The notes: generated from the letters alone by a model not told the origin. Shown: positions 42,425-52,038, counted from the stretch's first letter. The stretch is DNA of 64,000 nt from Humibacter sp. RRB41 (GCF_022761015.1 NZ_JAKWJQ010000004.1:62001-126000); one strand, 5' to 3'. Translations and numbers: made by a program.

Positions 42425-45400
42425 ATGTTCCTGCTCGACGACGGCACGGTGGTTCTCAGCCCGAGCGACCTCACGACGGCCTCGACGTGCGAGTTCGACT
42501 TTCTGCGCAGACTCGACGGCCGGCTCGGCTGGGGACCACGGGTCGTTCGACCCATCGACGCGATGCTCGAGCGCACCTCGCGTCTCGGCGACGAGCACGA
42601 ACACAGGGTGCTCGACCGGTACATCGAGCAGTTCGGCGAAGGTGTCGCGCGTTTCGAGCGCCCCGAGCATCCGGACGCCGAAGGGCTGGCCGCCGCAGCC
42701 CAGGCCACAGCCGAGGCGTTCCGCGCCGGCGCACCTGTCGTCTATCAAGGGGTGTTCTTCGACGCGTTCGACGGCGGTTCGACGCCATCGCAGCAGACGT
42801 CGTTCGCGTTCGTCGGCTACGCCGACTTCATCGTGTGCGAGCCGGACGGCAGGTACCGGGTCGAAGACACCAAGCTCGCCAGGCGGGCCAAGGTGACCGC
42901 GCTGCTGCAGGTCGCGGCGTACGCCGAGCAGCTGGAACGCATCGGCGTCGAACCGGCCGACGAGGTCAGACTGCTACTCGGCGACGGAAGCGTGAGCAAC
43001 CACCGCCTGGCCGACATCGTGCCGGTCTACCGCAAACGCATCGCACGGCTGCATCAGATCGTGCGGGAACATCTGTCGGACGGCGCGATGGTGCAGTGGG
43101 GCGACGAGCGATTCGTCGCATGCGGGCGTTGCGACACGTGTGCCGAGGAGGTCGAGGCGAACCGGGACGTGCTGCTGGTGGCCGGGGTGCGGGTGACGCA
43201 GCGGCCGCGGTTGCTGGCTGCGGGCATCCGTACCATCGACGATCTGGCCGCCAGGCCGAGCGGAACCGCGGTCGAGGGCATCGCCACGACGACGCTCGAC
43301 GCGCAGAGCGAGCAGGCGCGGCTGCAACTGGATGCGGTCCCCGGCAGTCCGCCTCCGGTGCGGGTCTACAACGCGCCGGCGCTCGCAGTGCTGCCCGAGC
43401 CCGATGCAGGCGACGTCTTCTTCGATTTCGAGGGCGATCCGCTCTATACCGAGCCGGCCTTCGAGGGGCAATGGGGAATCGACTACCTGTTCGGGGTGCT
43501 GCAGACGGACGGCGTCTTCGTGCCGTTCTGGGCGCACACGTTCGCCGAGGAGCGGGAGGCGCTGATCGCGTTCCTCGACGATGTCGCGCGGCGCAGGCGC
43601 GAGCATCCACGGATGCACATCTATCACTACGCCTCGTACGAGCGCACTCACCTGCTGCAGCTCGCGGCCAGACACGGCGTCGGCGAAGACGCCGTCGACG
43701 ACCTGCTGCGCGACAACGTGCTCGTCGATCTTTACCCGATGGTGCGCAAGACGCTTCGGGTGGGATCGAGGTCGTACTCGATCAAGAAGCTCGAGCCGCT
43801 GTACATGGGCGATCAACTGCGCACGGGCGAGGTGCAAGACGCGGGAACCTCGATCGAGGAGTATGCGGCGGCGCGCAGACTGATGCTGACGGGCGACATC
43901 GAGACGGGCCAGCGGATGCTCGACGCGATCGCCGATTACAACGAGTACGACTGCCTTTCCACGCTTCGGCTGCGCGACTACCTGCTGCGGCAGGCGACGG
44001 ATGCCGGGGTGCCGATCGGGCTCCCCGCACCGGAGCGCCCCGTGCAGGAACTCGAGCCGTCGACGTTGCGCGACGATCTGCTCGCGCTCGCCGGGGAGGC
44101 TGCAGTACCGCACGAGACCGCCGCCGACGCCACGCACACCCGCGGCGCCGACGAGACGGCTGCGGCGTTCGCCGCTGCCACACTTGACTATCACCGCCGC
44201 GAGCAGAAGAGCTTCTGGTGGAGTCATTTCGCCCGACTGGTAGAACCGATCGAGGCCTGGGCGAACACCAGGGACGTGTTCGTCGTCGACGGCGGCGTCG
44301 TGGAGCGGGACTGGTACCGCGATCCCGGGCAGCGCGTCGATCGCAGGCTGATCCGGCTGCACGGGCAATTCGCGCCGGGCAGCACGATGAAGGCGCGGGC
44401 CGAACGCTTCGCGGTCTACGAATTCCCCGGCCCCTTCCCGGCGTTCGGCGGTGAACCTGGTGCGCGGAGCGTGAAACAGGTCACGACCGTCGAGGTCGGC
44501 GACGACTGGGTGCTGATCGAAGAGACGCTGCCCGCCGAGGCCGATCCTTACTCCGTGCTGCCGAGCGCCCTGACGCCGGGACCACCACCCCGAGCGGGTT
44601 CGCAGGACGTGGCCATCCGGTCGTGGGCGCAATCGATCGTCGACGCACAGCCGGAGTGGCCGCGAGACCCGGTGACCGATCTGCTGCGGCGCGTTCCGCC
44701 GCGAGTGCACGGTGAGTCGGTTGCGCAGCGCGCGGCACGGGCATCCGCCGATTCGCTTGTTCAGGTGGTGACGGATGCCGTCGCGTCGCTCGACGACTCC
44801 TACCTCGCCGTGCAGGGACCGCCCGGAACCGGCAAGACGTATCTGGGCGCTCACGTGATCGCCTCGTTGGTGCGCGACAAGGGCTGGAAGATCGGCGTCG
44901 TCGCCCAGTCCCACGCTGTCGTGGAGAACCTGCTCTCCGGCGTCGTGACCACGGCCCAGCTCGACGGGTCACTGGTCGGCAAGGTGCCGCAGAGCGGAAC
45001 CGATCCAGACCCCTCTTCGCCGTTCACGGCGCTCCCCAAGGACGGGCAGCTCGACTTCGCGCTCGACCACACCGACACCGGGTTCGTGGTCGGTGGAACA
45101 GCGTGGGACTTCAGCAACCCGGCCAGGGTGATCTTTCGCAGCCTCGATCTGCTCGTGATCGATGAGGCGGGTCAGTTCTCGCTCGCGTCGACGACGGCCG
45201 CCGCGGTCGCCGCACGCAATCTGCTTCTGCTCGGCGATCCGCAGCAGCTGCCTCAGGTGAGTCAGGGGCTGCATCCCGAGCCCGTCGACCAGTCGGCCCT
45301 CGGCTGGATCAGTGCCGGGCACGACGTGCTCCCCGCCGAGCTCGGCTTCTTCTTGCCCCAGACCAGGCGCATGCATCCGGCGCTCGCCGAACCCGTGTCG

Positions 45401-45946
45401 CTGCTGTCGTACGAGGGCAGGCTTCAGGCGCATCCGGATGCCGCCGCCCGGTATCTCGAGAGCATCGACCCTGGCCTGCACCCGGTTCCGGTCGACCACG
45501 ACGGCGATTCCACGTCGTCGCAGGTCGAGGCCGAGCGCGTCGTGGTGCTCGTCGGCGACCTGGTCGGACGACGTTGGCGGTCGGGCGGCGGGGAACGTGT
45601 GCTCCGCGACGACGACATCATCGTCGTGACGCCCTACAACGCGCAGCTGAGCTGCGTGCACGACGCGCTCGTCGCCGCCGGCCATGACGGCGTGCGGGTG
45701 GGGACAGTCGACAAGTTCCAGGGCAAGGAAGCGGTGATCGCGATCGTGTCGCTCGCCGCGTCGTCAGCCCTCGATGCGCCGCGCGGCATGGGATTCCTGA
45801 TCATGAAGAACCGGCTCAACGTCGCGATCTCGCGCGCCGAATGGGCGGCATTCCTGATCTATTCGCCGCAACTCACCGAATACCTGCCGCACTGGCCGGA
45901 TGCTGTCGCAGAACTGAGCGCGTTCATCACGCTCGTCGAGGGCTGA
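42425..45946 (+). CDS. TM0106-family RecB-like nuclease / RNase H-like / SF1 helicase fusion
   Basis: Large protein of 1173 residues predicted to process nucleic acids. Segment 1 (about 1-250) is a RecB/Cas4-like nuclease with VEDTKLAR near 146 and the QVAAYAEQL helix, plus a CGRCDTC cluster near 236. Segment 2 (about 330-520) is an RNase H-like exonuclease with FFDFEGDP near 334 and YNEYDCLSTLRLRDYLL. Segment 3 is an SF1B helicase with Walker A GPPGTGKT near 798, LVIDEAGQ near 911, LLGDPQQLPQ and VGTVDKFQGKE near 1095. The leaderless signal TAGCGT ends six bases before ATG 42425. It stands alone; a role in DNA repair or defence is plausible but unproven. Confidence 0.9.
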   Translation: MFLLDDGTVVLSPSDLTTASTCEFDFLRRLDGRLGWGPRVVRPIDAMLERTSRLGDEHEHRVLDRYIEQFGEGVARFERPEHPDAEGLAAAAQATAEAFRAGAPVVYQGVFFDAFDGGSTPSQQTSFAFVGYADFIVCEPDGRYRVEDTKLARRAKVTALLQVAAYAEQLERIGVEPADEVRLLLGDGSVSNHRLADIVPVYRKRIARLHQIVREHLSDGAMVQWGDERFVACGRCDTCAEEVEANRDVLLVAGVRVTQRPRLLAAGIRTIDDLAARPSGTAVEGIATTTLDAQSEQARLQLDAVPGSPPPVRVYNAPALAVLPEPDAGDVFFDFEGDPLYTEPAFEGQWGIDYLFGVLQTDGVFVPFWAHTFAEEREALIAFLDDVARRRREHPRMHIYHYASYERTHLLQLAARHGVGEDAVDDLLRDNVLVDLYPMVRKTLRVGSRSYSIKKLEPLYMGDQLRTGEVQDAGTSIEEYAAARRLMLTGDIETGQRMLDAIADYNEYDCLSTLRLRDYLLRQATDAGVPIGLPAPERPVQELEPSTLRDDLLALAGEAAVPHETAADATHTRGADETAAAFAAATLDYHRREQKSFWWSHFARLVEPIEAWANTRDVFVVDGGVVERDWYRDPGQRVDRRLIRLHGQFAPGSTMKARAERFAVYEFPGPFPAFGGEPGARSVKQVTTVEVGDDWVLIEETLPAEADPYSVLPSALTPGPPPRAGSQDVAIRSWAQSIVDAQPEWPRDPVTDLLRRVPPRVHGESVAQRAARASADSLVQVVTDAVASLDDSYLAVQGPPGTGKTYLGAHVIASLVRDKGWKIGVVAQSHAVVENLLSGVVTTAQLDGSLVGKVPQSGTDPDPSSPFTALPKDGQLDFALDHTDTGFVVGGTAWDFSNPARVIFRSLDLLVIDEAGQFSLASTTAAAVAARNLLLLGDPQQLPQVSQGLHPEPVDQSALGWISAGHDVLPAELGFFLPQTRRMHPALAEPVSLLSYEGRLQAHPDAAARYLESIDPGLHPVPVDHDGDSTSSQVEAERVVVLVGDLVGRRWRSGGGERVLRDDDIIVVTPYNAQLSCVHDALVAAGHDGVRVGTVDKFQGKEAVIAIVSLAASSALDAPRGMGFLIMKNRLNVAISRAEWAAFLIYSPQLTEYLPHWPDAVAELSAFITLVEG

Positions 45947-45960
45947 CGCGCGCTGATCGG

Positions 45961-46191
45961 TCAGTGGCGGACGGTGCCGGAATCGGCATCCCTGCGCTGC
46001 TTGCGCCGACGGCCGATGTACGCGCCGATCAGGATCGCCCCGCCCGCCGCGACCACGAAGCCGGTCGTCTGCAGCCAGCCGATACCGCTCGTCGGCAAAC
46101 CCGTGCTGACCGCGACGATCACCTGGTAGCCGAAGCCACCGAACAGGCCGATCACGATGAGCACGATGCCGACGGGGAGGAGCGCTTTCAC
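45961..46191 (-). CDS. Small two-helix membrane protein, hypothetical
   Basis: Seventy-six residues with two hydrophobic helices (about 4-28 and 44-62) and a basic C-terminus RRRKQRRDADSG that would stay inside the cell. It starts at GTG 46191, with TAGGCT seven bases upstream, which supports expression. No family recognised. Convergent with the helicase fusion gene (14-bp gap). Confidence 0.6.
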   Translation of the reverse strand: MKALLPVGIVLIVIGLFGGFGYQVIVAVSTGLPTSGIGWLQTTGFVVAAGGAILIGAYIGRRRKQRRDADSGTVRH

Positions 46192-46226
46192 GGCTGACAG
46201 CCTAGGGCGTCGAGCCGAGAGCCGGC

Positions 46227-46733
46227 TCAGGCGGCAGCGGCGGGCAGTGCGGCCTCGATGGCGTCGATCACCTCTGGGGCGTCGGGCTCAACGCGTGGGC
46301 GGAACCTGACGACCTCGCCGTCGGGCGTCAGCAGGAACTTCTCGAAGTTCCAGGTGACGCGGCCGGCCTTGCCGGAGGCATCCGGTGTCTTCTTCAGCTC
46401 CTGATAGAGAGGATGCGCCGACTTTCCGTTCACTTTGATGCGCTCGAACATCGGGAACGTCACACCCCAGGTGGTGGAGCAGTACTCCTTGATGGCGTCC
46501 TCGCTGCCGAGCTCCTGCAGGAACTGGTTGCTCGGAAAGCCGAGAACAGTGAACCCACGGGGTCCGTACTGCTCCTGCAGAGCCTCGAGCTTCTCGTACT
46601 GGGGCGCGAGCCCGCAGCGGGAAGCGACGTTGACGATGAGGAGCGCCTTGTCGTCGAAGGCGCGCAGCGAGGTGTTCTCGCCGTCGATGGTGGTGAGCGG
46701 AATGTCGCGCACGGTGTCGGTCACGGTGGTCAT
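46227..46733 (-). CDS. Glutathione peroxidase-family thiol peroxidase
   Basis: Peroxidase of 168 residues reducing hydroperoxides, likely with mycothiol or thioredoxin rather than glutathione in an actinobacterium. The catalytic tetrad is visible: Cys40 (NVASRCGLAP), Gln70 (FPSNQF), Trp128 and Asn129 (TWNFEKFL). The active residue is an ordinary TGC cysteine, not selenocysteine. A resolving cysteine at the usual position is present in EYCST. ATG 46733 follows TACGCT closely. Confidence 0.93.
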   Translation of the reverse strand: MTTVTDTVRDIPLTTIDGENTSLRAFDDKALLIVNVASRCGLAPQYEKLEALQEQYGPRGFTVLGFPSNQFLQELGSEDAIKEYCSTTWGVTFPMFERIKVNGKSAHPLYQELKKTPDASGKAGRVTWNFEKFLLTPDGEVVRFRPRVEPDAPEVIDAIEAALPAAAA

Positions 46734-46797
46734 GTTCGTCAGCGTAAGACGCCCGCCCCGAAGTGGTGCCTCCACGTTGCATGGGAGCATAGGGGCC

Positions 46798-48093
46798 ATG
46801 GCATCCGGTTACCTCGAAGGCTTCAGCGCGTTCATCCAGGCATCACCGTCGTCGTATCACGCGGCGGCAGAGACCGCGAAGCAGCTCGAACGGGCCGGAT
46901 TCTCTCGCGTCGACGAGTCGGATGCCTGGCCGGCGGCAGAGCTCGGCGTCAGGTCGCGCGGAGTGCTGGTGCGCGACGGGGCGGTCGTCGCCTGGGCGAT
47001 CCCGGCCGACGCCGACGCGACCACGCCGTTCCGCATCGTGGGTGCGCACACGGACTCGCCGGGATTCAAGCTGAAGCCGATGCCGACGACCGGCGCGGCA
47101 GGATGGCTGCAAGCAGGCGTCGAGGTCTACGGAGGACCCCTGCTGAACTCGTGGCTGGACCGCGAGCTCGAACTGGCGGGCAGGGTGGTCACCGCTGACG
47201 GTACGGAGCACCTCGTGCGCAGCGGTGCGCTGCTGCGCATTCCGCAGCTGGCCGTCCACCTCGACCGCGGCGTCAACAGCGAGGGCCTGAAGCTCGACAA
47301 GCAACGGAACACTGCGCCGGTCTGGGGCGTCGGTGACGTGAACGAGGCCGATCTGCTGGCGCGGGTGGTCGAGGGAAGCGGGGTCGAGGCATCCGACGTC
47401 GCGGGCTACGACCTGGTGACGTGCGACACGCAGCCCCCTCACGTGTTCGGGGCCGACGGCACCCTCTTCGCCTCGCCGAGGCTCGACAACCTCAGTTCCG
47501 TCTACGCCGGCCTGCACGCGCTGCTGGAGCAGGCTGGCGGCGACGGGGAGCCGTCCTCGGGCCACATCAGCGTGCTCGTCGCGTTCGACCACGAAGAGCT
47601 CGGCTCGGAGTCGCGCTCTGGCGCGAACGGACCGATCCTCGACGATGTACTCACTCGCATCGGCACTGCGCTGGGTTCAGACGTCGAGGATCGCAAGCGG
47701 GCGTTCGCGGCATCGTGGTGCGTCTCGGCAGATGCAGGCCACGCCGTTCACCCGAACTATCCCGAGAAGCACGACCCTGCCAACCGGCCGATCGCCGGCG
47801 GCGGACCGCTGCTGAAGATCAACGCGAACCAGCGCTACGCGACGGATGCCCACGGCGCTGCGCTCTGGTCGCGGCTGTGCGCAGCAGCTGACGTGCCGTA
47901 CCAGGAGTTCGTGTCGAACAACGACGTGCCGTGCGGAACGACCATCGGGCCTCTGACGGCGACGCGGCTGGGCATCCGCACAGTGGATGTCGGTGTCGCG
48001 CTGCTCTCGATGCACTCGGCGAGGGAGCTGTGCCACGTCGACGACCCGGGGCGGCTGTCGGCGGCGCTGTCGGCGTTCTATCGGGGGCGCTGA
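46798..48093 (+). CDS. M18-family aminopeptidase
   Basis: Dinuclear zinc aminopeptidase of 431 residues. Motifs include VGAHTDSPGFKLKP (first metal His and Asp), ASPRLDNLSSVYAGLHAL, FDHEELGSESRSGANGPIL, DAGHAVHPNYPEKHDP, GPLLKINANQRYATDA and DVGVALLSMHSARELCHVDD, all in family order. Cytoplasmic; removes N-terminal, usually acidic or neutral, residues. ATG 46798 is 64 bp from the divergent peroxidase start. Convergent with acylphosphatase after an 18-bp gap. Confidence 0.95.
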   Translation: MASGYLEGFSAFIQASPSSYHAAAETAKQLERAGFSRVDESDAWPAAELGVRSRGVLVRDGAVVAWAIPADADATTPFRIVGAHTDSPGFKLKPMPTTGAAGWLQAGVEVYGGPLLNSWLDRELELAGRVVTADGTEHLVRSGALLRIPQLAVHLDRGVNSEGLKLDKQRNTAPVWGVGDVNEADLLARVVEGSGVEASDVAGYDLVTCDTQPPHVFGADGTLFASPRLDNLSSVYAGLHALLEQAGGDGEPSSGHISVLVAFDHEELGSESRSGANGPILDDVLTRIGTALGSDVEDRKRAFAASWCVSADAGHAVHPNYPEKHDPANRPIAGGGPLLKINANQRYATDAHGAALWSRLCAAADVPYQEFVSNNDVPCGTTIGPLTATRLGIRTVDVGVALLSMHSARELCHVDDPGRLSAALSAFYRGR

Positions 48094-48111
48094 CCTTCGG
48101 AACCCCGGTGT

Positions 48112-48390
48112 TCAGCGGATCTCGAAGCCGCTCGCACCCTCCGGCGACTGCGCGGTGAGTTCGACAGCTGTCACCCGCGCTCCTCGCGGGCCGTGACGCA
48201 TCCACGACGTCATGGCCTCCACGGCCGCAGGCGAGCCTTCGAAGGCGGCCTCGACGCTGCCGTCCGAACGATTGCGCACCCAGCCGGCCACTCCCGCCTC
48301 TCGGGCGACCAGCAGGCACGAGTAGCGGAATCCGACGCCCTGCACGTGGCCGACGGCCTGGGCGAGGATGCGCGTGCGCGCCTCTGCCAT
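48112..48390 (-). CDS. acyP: Acylphosphatase
   Basis: Small enzyme (92 residues) hydrolysing carboxyl-phosphate bonds such as acetyl phosphate. The GHVQGVGFRYSCLLVAREAG signature carries the catalytic Arg, and GWVRNRSDGSVEAAFEG carries the Asn. It is full length. A strong AGGAGG lies upstream of ATG 48390; an open upstream extension to 48600 lacks similarity. Confidence 0.93.
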   Translation of the reverse strand: MAEARTRILAQAVGHVQGVGFRYSCLLVAREAGVAGWVRNRSDGSVEAAFEGSPAAVEAMTSWMRHGPRGARVTAVELTAQSPEGASGFEIR

Positions 48391-48462
48391 GCCCGATTCC
48401 CTCCTGAGCGATGCCGCGTGACGCGACCCCTTAGCGTGCCCTTCGACGAGCGGATCGAAAGA

Positions 48463-48492
48463 TAGGGCATCCGCCTGATCCGGACGCCCTAC
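48463..48492 (+). promoter_or_regulatory. Hairpin upstream of the tandem 64-residue genes
   Basis: TAGGGCATCCG and CGGACGCCCTA pair with one G-U mismatch around a short loop, in the divergent gap between the acylphosphatase and the first small gene. It could be an operator or part of the leader of the small-gene transcript. Confidence 0.4.
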
Positions 48493-48540
48493 CTTAGTCG
48501 CGAGCATCGTCTTCACAACCACAAGACGAAGGTGAAGACG

Positions 48541-48735
48541 ATGTACAACGACGCGTTTGTTTCGGCCATGAACGCCGACCGCGAGCGGCTCTACGCCCAA
48601 CTGGAGCGGGAGCGTCGGGAGAGCGAGATCCTCGCGCAGCGTGTTGCCGCCGATGCCGATCGGCGCGGCGAAAAGGCCCGCAGTCCCCGCCGGAGGAAGG
48701 CCGGATCACTGCGGATCGCACACGCCGGAAGATGA
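48541..48735 (+). CDS. Hypothetical 64-residue protein, copy 1 of a tandem pair
   Basis: Begins MYNDAFVSAMNADRERLY and continues as a charged helix (AQLERERRESEILAQRVAAD) to a basic end LRIAHAGR. The GAAGGTGA ribosome-binding site precedes ATG 48541. It is the same length as, and similar throughout to, the gene at 48825, showing that both are under protein-level constraint. No family recognised. The long Arg/Glu-rich helix suggests coiled-coil or nucleic-acid contacts, but nothing firmer can be said. Confidence 0.65.
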   Translation: MYNDAFVSAMNADRERLYAQLERERRESEILAQRVAADADRRGEKARSPRRRKAGSLRIAHAGR

Positions 48736-48824
48736 CGTTTCACGGGTCGATTCGACCCTCTGAAATGTCGGTGGTACCAGGCAGTATCGACAGTACGAAA
48801 ACGGCGAGACGAAGGGGAGAAACG

Positions 48825-49019
48825 ATGTACAACGACGCATATGCTGCGGCTCTGAACGCCGATCGGGAGCGTCTTTACGTGACCCTCGAGCGCGAGCGAG
48901 CACAGCGAGAGATTCTGGCCCTGCGGGTCGTGAACGCGGGCGAGCCGGTCGTGCACAGCGCCCGTGCGAGGTCCGGTGGAGTGCGCCGCACCCTGCGGAT
49001 CGCGCATGTCGCAGGCTGA
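48825..49019 (+). CDS. Hypothetical 64-residue protein, copy 2 of a tandem pair
   Basis: Shares MYNDA, the NADRERLY core, LERER, EILA-RV and the ending RIAH with copy 1. GAAGGGGAGA precedes ATG 48825. The 89-bp gap from copy 1 contains a short palindrome (GGGTCGA/TCGACCC) and no gene. It is 58 bp upstream of the LuxR-type regulator, with which it may be cotranscribed. An in-frame ATG at 48732 would add 31 residues absent in copy 1 and is rejected. Confidence 0.65.
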   Translation: MYNDAYAAALNADRERLYVTLERERAQREILALRVVNAGEPVVHSARARSGGVRRTLRIAHVAG

Positions 49020-49077
49020 GACCGATCCGCCGGGTCAACACGCCTGGCCGTCGGTGGTTCGTGGGAGCATCGGTCAT

Positions 49078-52038
49078 GTGAGAACCCCGATCACCAGCCC
49101 CCGCATGATCGGACGCGAGGCAGACCTGGAGGCCCTTCGCGCCGAGTACCGGCGTAGCGCCGACGAGCCACGGGCCGTCGCCATCGGGGGAGAGGCGGGC
49201 ATCGGCAAGACGAGGCTGGTGCGCGAGTTCATGCGCGAGGTCGACAGCGATGCGCTGGTACTCCTCGGAAAGTCGGTCGACATCGGCACGGAGAGCGCGG
49301 CGTACGCACCCTTCACCGCCATCGTGCGACAGCTGGCCTCCGTCATCGGCACCGATGCCCTGCTCGAGGCGGCGGGGCCGGCCCGTGCCGTGTTGTCCGT
49401 CGTGCTGCCGGAACTGGAATCGGCAGACGGCATGCCGCCGCGCGCCGGAACGGAGCGGTTGTACGAGCTCGTCGCGGTGCTTCTCGAGAACGTAGCCAGA
49501 GACCACCGGCTCGTGCTCGTGATCGAAGACATCCACTGGGCGGACCGGTCGACGATCGAGCTGTTGAGATTCTTGGTCGGAATGCTGACGGGCGCAGGAA
49601 TTCTCATCGTCGTCACGTACCGCAGCGACGAGATCGTGCGCGGGCATCCGCTGCGTCCCGTGCTGCCGGAGTTGGAGCGTTCGCGCCGACTGACGCGCTG
49701 GGAGCTCGAGCGGCTCACTCGCGACCAAGTCGCGGCGCAGCTTGCGGCCATCACGTCCGTCGGCAGCGCCGACGAGCAGAGCCCTGGCGTGCAGAGCACC
49801 ATCGACGACGCCGTGATCGACGATCTGTTCGAGCGGAGCGAGGGCGTGCCGTTCTTCGTGGAGGAGCTTGCAGGCGCGGGCCGCGGCTCCGGCGAATCCG
49901 GGATGAACCCCGTGCTTCCCGAAACGCTTCGCGAACTGCTGCTGGCACGCTACGAGCGGCTCGATGACGGCACGCAGCACCTTCTGCGCCTGCTTGCCGT
50001 GGGTGGGCAGTGCGTTCGCCATGATCTTCTCGATCTCGTCTACTCGGGATCCGCGATCGAGCTCGAGGTGCAGATCCGCGCGGCTGTCGACGGCGGCATG
50101 CTGGTGATCGAGGAGACCTGCTACGACTTCCGCCATGCCCTCGTGCGCGCCGCCGTGGTCGGCGAGGTCCTTCCTGGCGAGTTGGTGCGGTACAACAGTG
50201 CTTTTGCAGATGCTCTCGAAACCCAGGCGGCTGCAGGGCGCCCTGTCGCGCACGAGATCTCGCGGCACCGCATGGCGGCACACGATGCGGCGCGCGCCTT
50301 TCCCGCCAGCCTCGATGCCATGCGTGAGGCGCGGCAGTCGTTCGCCTTCGCTCGCGCGACACGCATGGGTGAGCGCGCACTCGAACTCTGGGAGCAGATC
50401 AGCGACCCGGAATCCGTCGCTGGCACGTCGCATACCGCCCTGATGCAGAACACGTCGGCTGCCTGGCGCGATGCCGGAGACACGGAGCGCGCGCTGACTC
50501 TGATCGACGCCGCGTTGGCGGAGAGCGATCCGACAGACACCGAACAGCACGCGGGGCTTCTCGTCGACAAGGCTCGGTATCTCGCCGCTCTGTCCCGGCC
50601 GGGGTCGACGGCGCTCCTCGAGCAGGCCCTCGCCGAGCTGGGCGAGAACGGATGCTCCGACACGACATCGGCCGTACTCGGCGACCTCGCCGGGCGGCTC
50701 ATGCTCGAGGCCCGGTTCGACGACGCCGTCGACGTGGCGACGAAGGCGCTGGCGAGAGCGGAGGCCTCCGGGTCGCTGTCGCGTGAATCCGTGGCCCACA
50801 ACATCCGTGGAGTCTCGCTCGTCGGCAGTGGCCACATCGACCAAGGGCTGGTCGATCTCGATCGGGCGAGAGAACTCGCCTTGACCCGAGACGGCGCGAT
50901 GCTCCGCTACCGGGTGAACACGTCCGATGTGATGCACCTGATCGGCAGGTACGCCGACGCCGTACAGATCGGCAACGCGGGCGTCGAGCGGGCACGAGAA
51001 CTGGGAGTGCAGCGTACGAGCGGCGTCATTCTCGCGTCCAACACGGTCGAACCGCTGTCCGCTCTCGGGCGCTGGGATGACGCGTTCGCCTTGCTCGAGC
51101 CGGCCCTCGCACTGAAGCCGCCACCAGGTTTCCGCGTGCATCTGCAGCGCATGAAACTGTGGCTGCTCACCTGGAAGGGTGAGCAGAACACCGCAGAAGA
51201 ACTGTGGCGCACCTGGGCGCCGATGATGAAGGTGCAGTGCGAGATCGAGGTGCAGTCCCGGCTCGGGGTTGCCCGCGTCGAGGCCGAGCTGGCGTTGGCT
51301 CTCGGCGACGTGGAACGGGCCTGGCGGGCGGTGAGCGTGCTGCTCCGTGACCACCGCAGCATGAGCGGATACGACCTTCCGCTTCTTGCCGACGCGGCTC
51401 GTACGCTCGCCCTGCTGCGCTCCGGCGCGGCCGGCGCCTCGAGCGTGGAGCACATCGACCTCGGCGGCGCCGAGTCCGCGCTGCGAGAGGTGCTGGCCAG
51501 CGCGCAGGACTGGCCGACGGCTGCGGTGTGGTCGCCGTTCTTCGACGCCGAACTCGCCGACGACGGCCTGGATGTCGCCGCCTGGCGAGCCGCGGTCACG
51601 GCGAGTGCGCTATCGGAGGCTCCTGCCTACTTGGCACCGTATGCTCGCTTCCGCCTTGCGCAGGCGCTCGTGGCGGCATCCGATCGCTCGGCGGCGCACG
51701 AAGAAGCCCTTGAGTCGCGACGGCTCGCGGAGATTCTCGGCGCCGGCCTCATCATCGGATGGCTCGATGACTTCGTGCAACGCGCGGGACTCGACGTGCA
51801 CGCATCGGCAGAACACACGGTGACGACAAGGGGACGCGTCGGTCGCGCCGCCGAACTGACCGACCGCGAACGTCAGGTGCTCGAGCTCATCGCCCAAGGG
51901 CTCAGCAACAAGCAGATCGGCGAGAAGCTCTACATCAGCACGAAGACGGCGAGCGTGCACGTCTCGGCCATCCTGCGCAAGCTCGGTGCGACGAGCCGCA
52001 CCGAGGCTGCGTACCTGGCGAGGAGCGCTTCGGCCTAG
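49078..52038 (+). CDS. LuxR-family regulator with N-terminal AAA/ATPase (LAL-type)
   Basis: Large regulator of 986 residues. The ATPase module begins MIGREADLEALRAEYRR with Walker A GGEAGIGKTR near 35-44 and Walker B VLVIEDIHWADRSTIE near 150. A long TPR-like helical region fills about 350-850. The C-terminal LuxR HTH (about 925-985) is ELTDRERQVLELIAQGLSNKQIGEKLYISTK. GTG 49078 is the likeliest start because the family-typical MIGRE follows within ten residues; in-frame ATGs upstream overlap the small gene. LAL regulators usually activate sugar or secondary-metabolite genes; the target is unknown. Confidence 0.9.
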   Translation: MRTPITSPRMIGREADLEALRAEYRRSADEPRAVAIGGEAGIGKTRLVREFMREVDSDALVLLGKSVDIGTESAAYAPFTAIVRQLASVIGTDALLEAAGPARAVLSVVLPELESADGMPPRAGTERLYELVAVLLENVARDHRLVLVIEDIHWADRSTIELLRFLVGMLTGAGILIVVTYRSDEIVRGHPLRPVLPELERSRRLTRWELERLTRDQVAAQLAAITSVGSADEQSPGVQSTIDDAVIDDLFERSEGVPFFVEELAGAGRGSGESGMNPVLPETLRELLLARYERLDDGTQHLLRLLAVGGQCVRHDLLDLVYSGSAIELEVQIRAAVDGGMLVIEETCYDFRHALVRAAVVGEVLPGELVRYNSAFADALETQAAAGRPVAHEISRHRMAAHDAARAFPASLDAMREARQSFAFARATRMGERALELWEQISDPESVAGTSHTALMQNTSAAWRDAGDTERALTLIDAALAESDPTDTEQHAGLLVDKARYLAALSRPGSTALLEQALAELGENGCSDTTSAVLGDLAGRLMLEARFDDAVDVATKALARAEASGSLSRESVAHNIRGVSLVGSGHIDQGLVDLDRARELALTRDGAMLRYRVNTSDVMHLIGRYADAVQIGNAGVERARELGVQRTSGVILASNTVEPLSALGRWDDAFALLEPALALKPPPGFRVHLQRMKLWLLTWKGEQNTAEELWRTWAPMMKVQCEIEVQSRLGVARVEAELALALGDVERAWRAVSVLLRDHRSMSGYDLPLLADAARTLALLRSGAAGASSVEHIDLGGAESALREVLASAQDWPTAAVWSPFFDAELADDGLDVAAWRAAVTASALSEAPAYLAPYARFRLAQALVAASDRSAAHEEALESRRLAEILGAGLIIGWLDDFVQRAGLDVHASAEHTVTTRGRVGRAAELTDRERQVLELIAQGLSNKQIGEKLYISTKTASVHVSAILRKLGATSRTEAAYLARSASA

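Noticed and set aside
46227-46733. Selenoprotein glutathione peroxidase
   Set aside because: The active-site codon at residue 40 is a cysteine codon and no in-frame TGA occurs there.
48706-51453. 915-codon minus-strand open frame opposite the LuxR-type regulator
   Set aside because: No recognisable domain and composition typical of antisense frames; the plus-strand gene has ATPase and HTH motifs.
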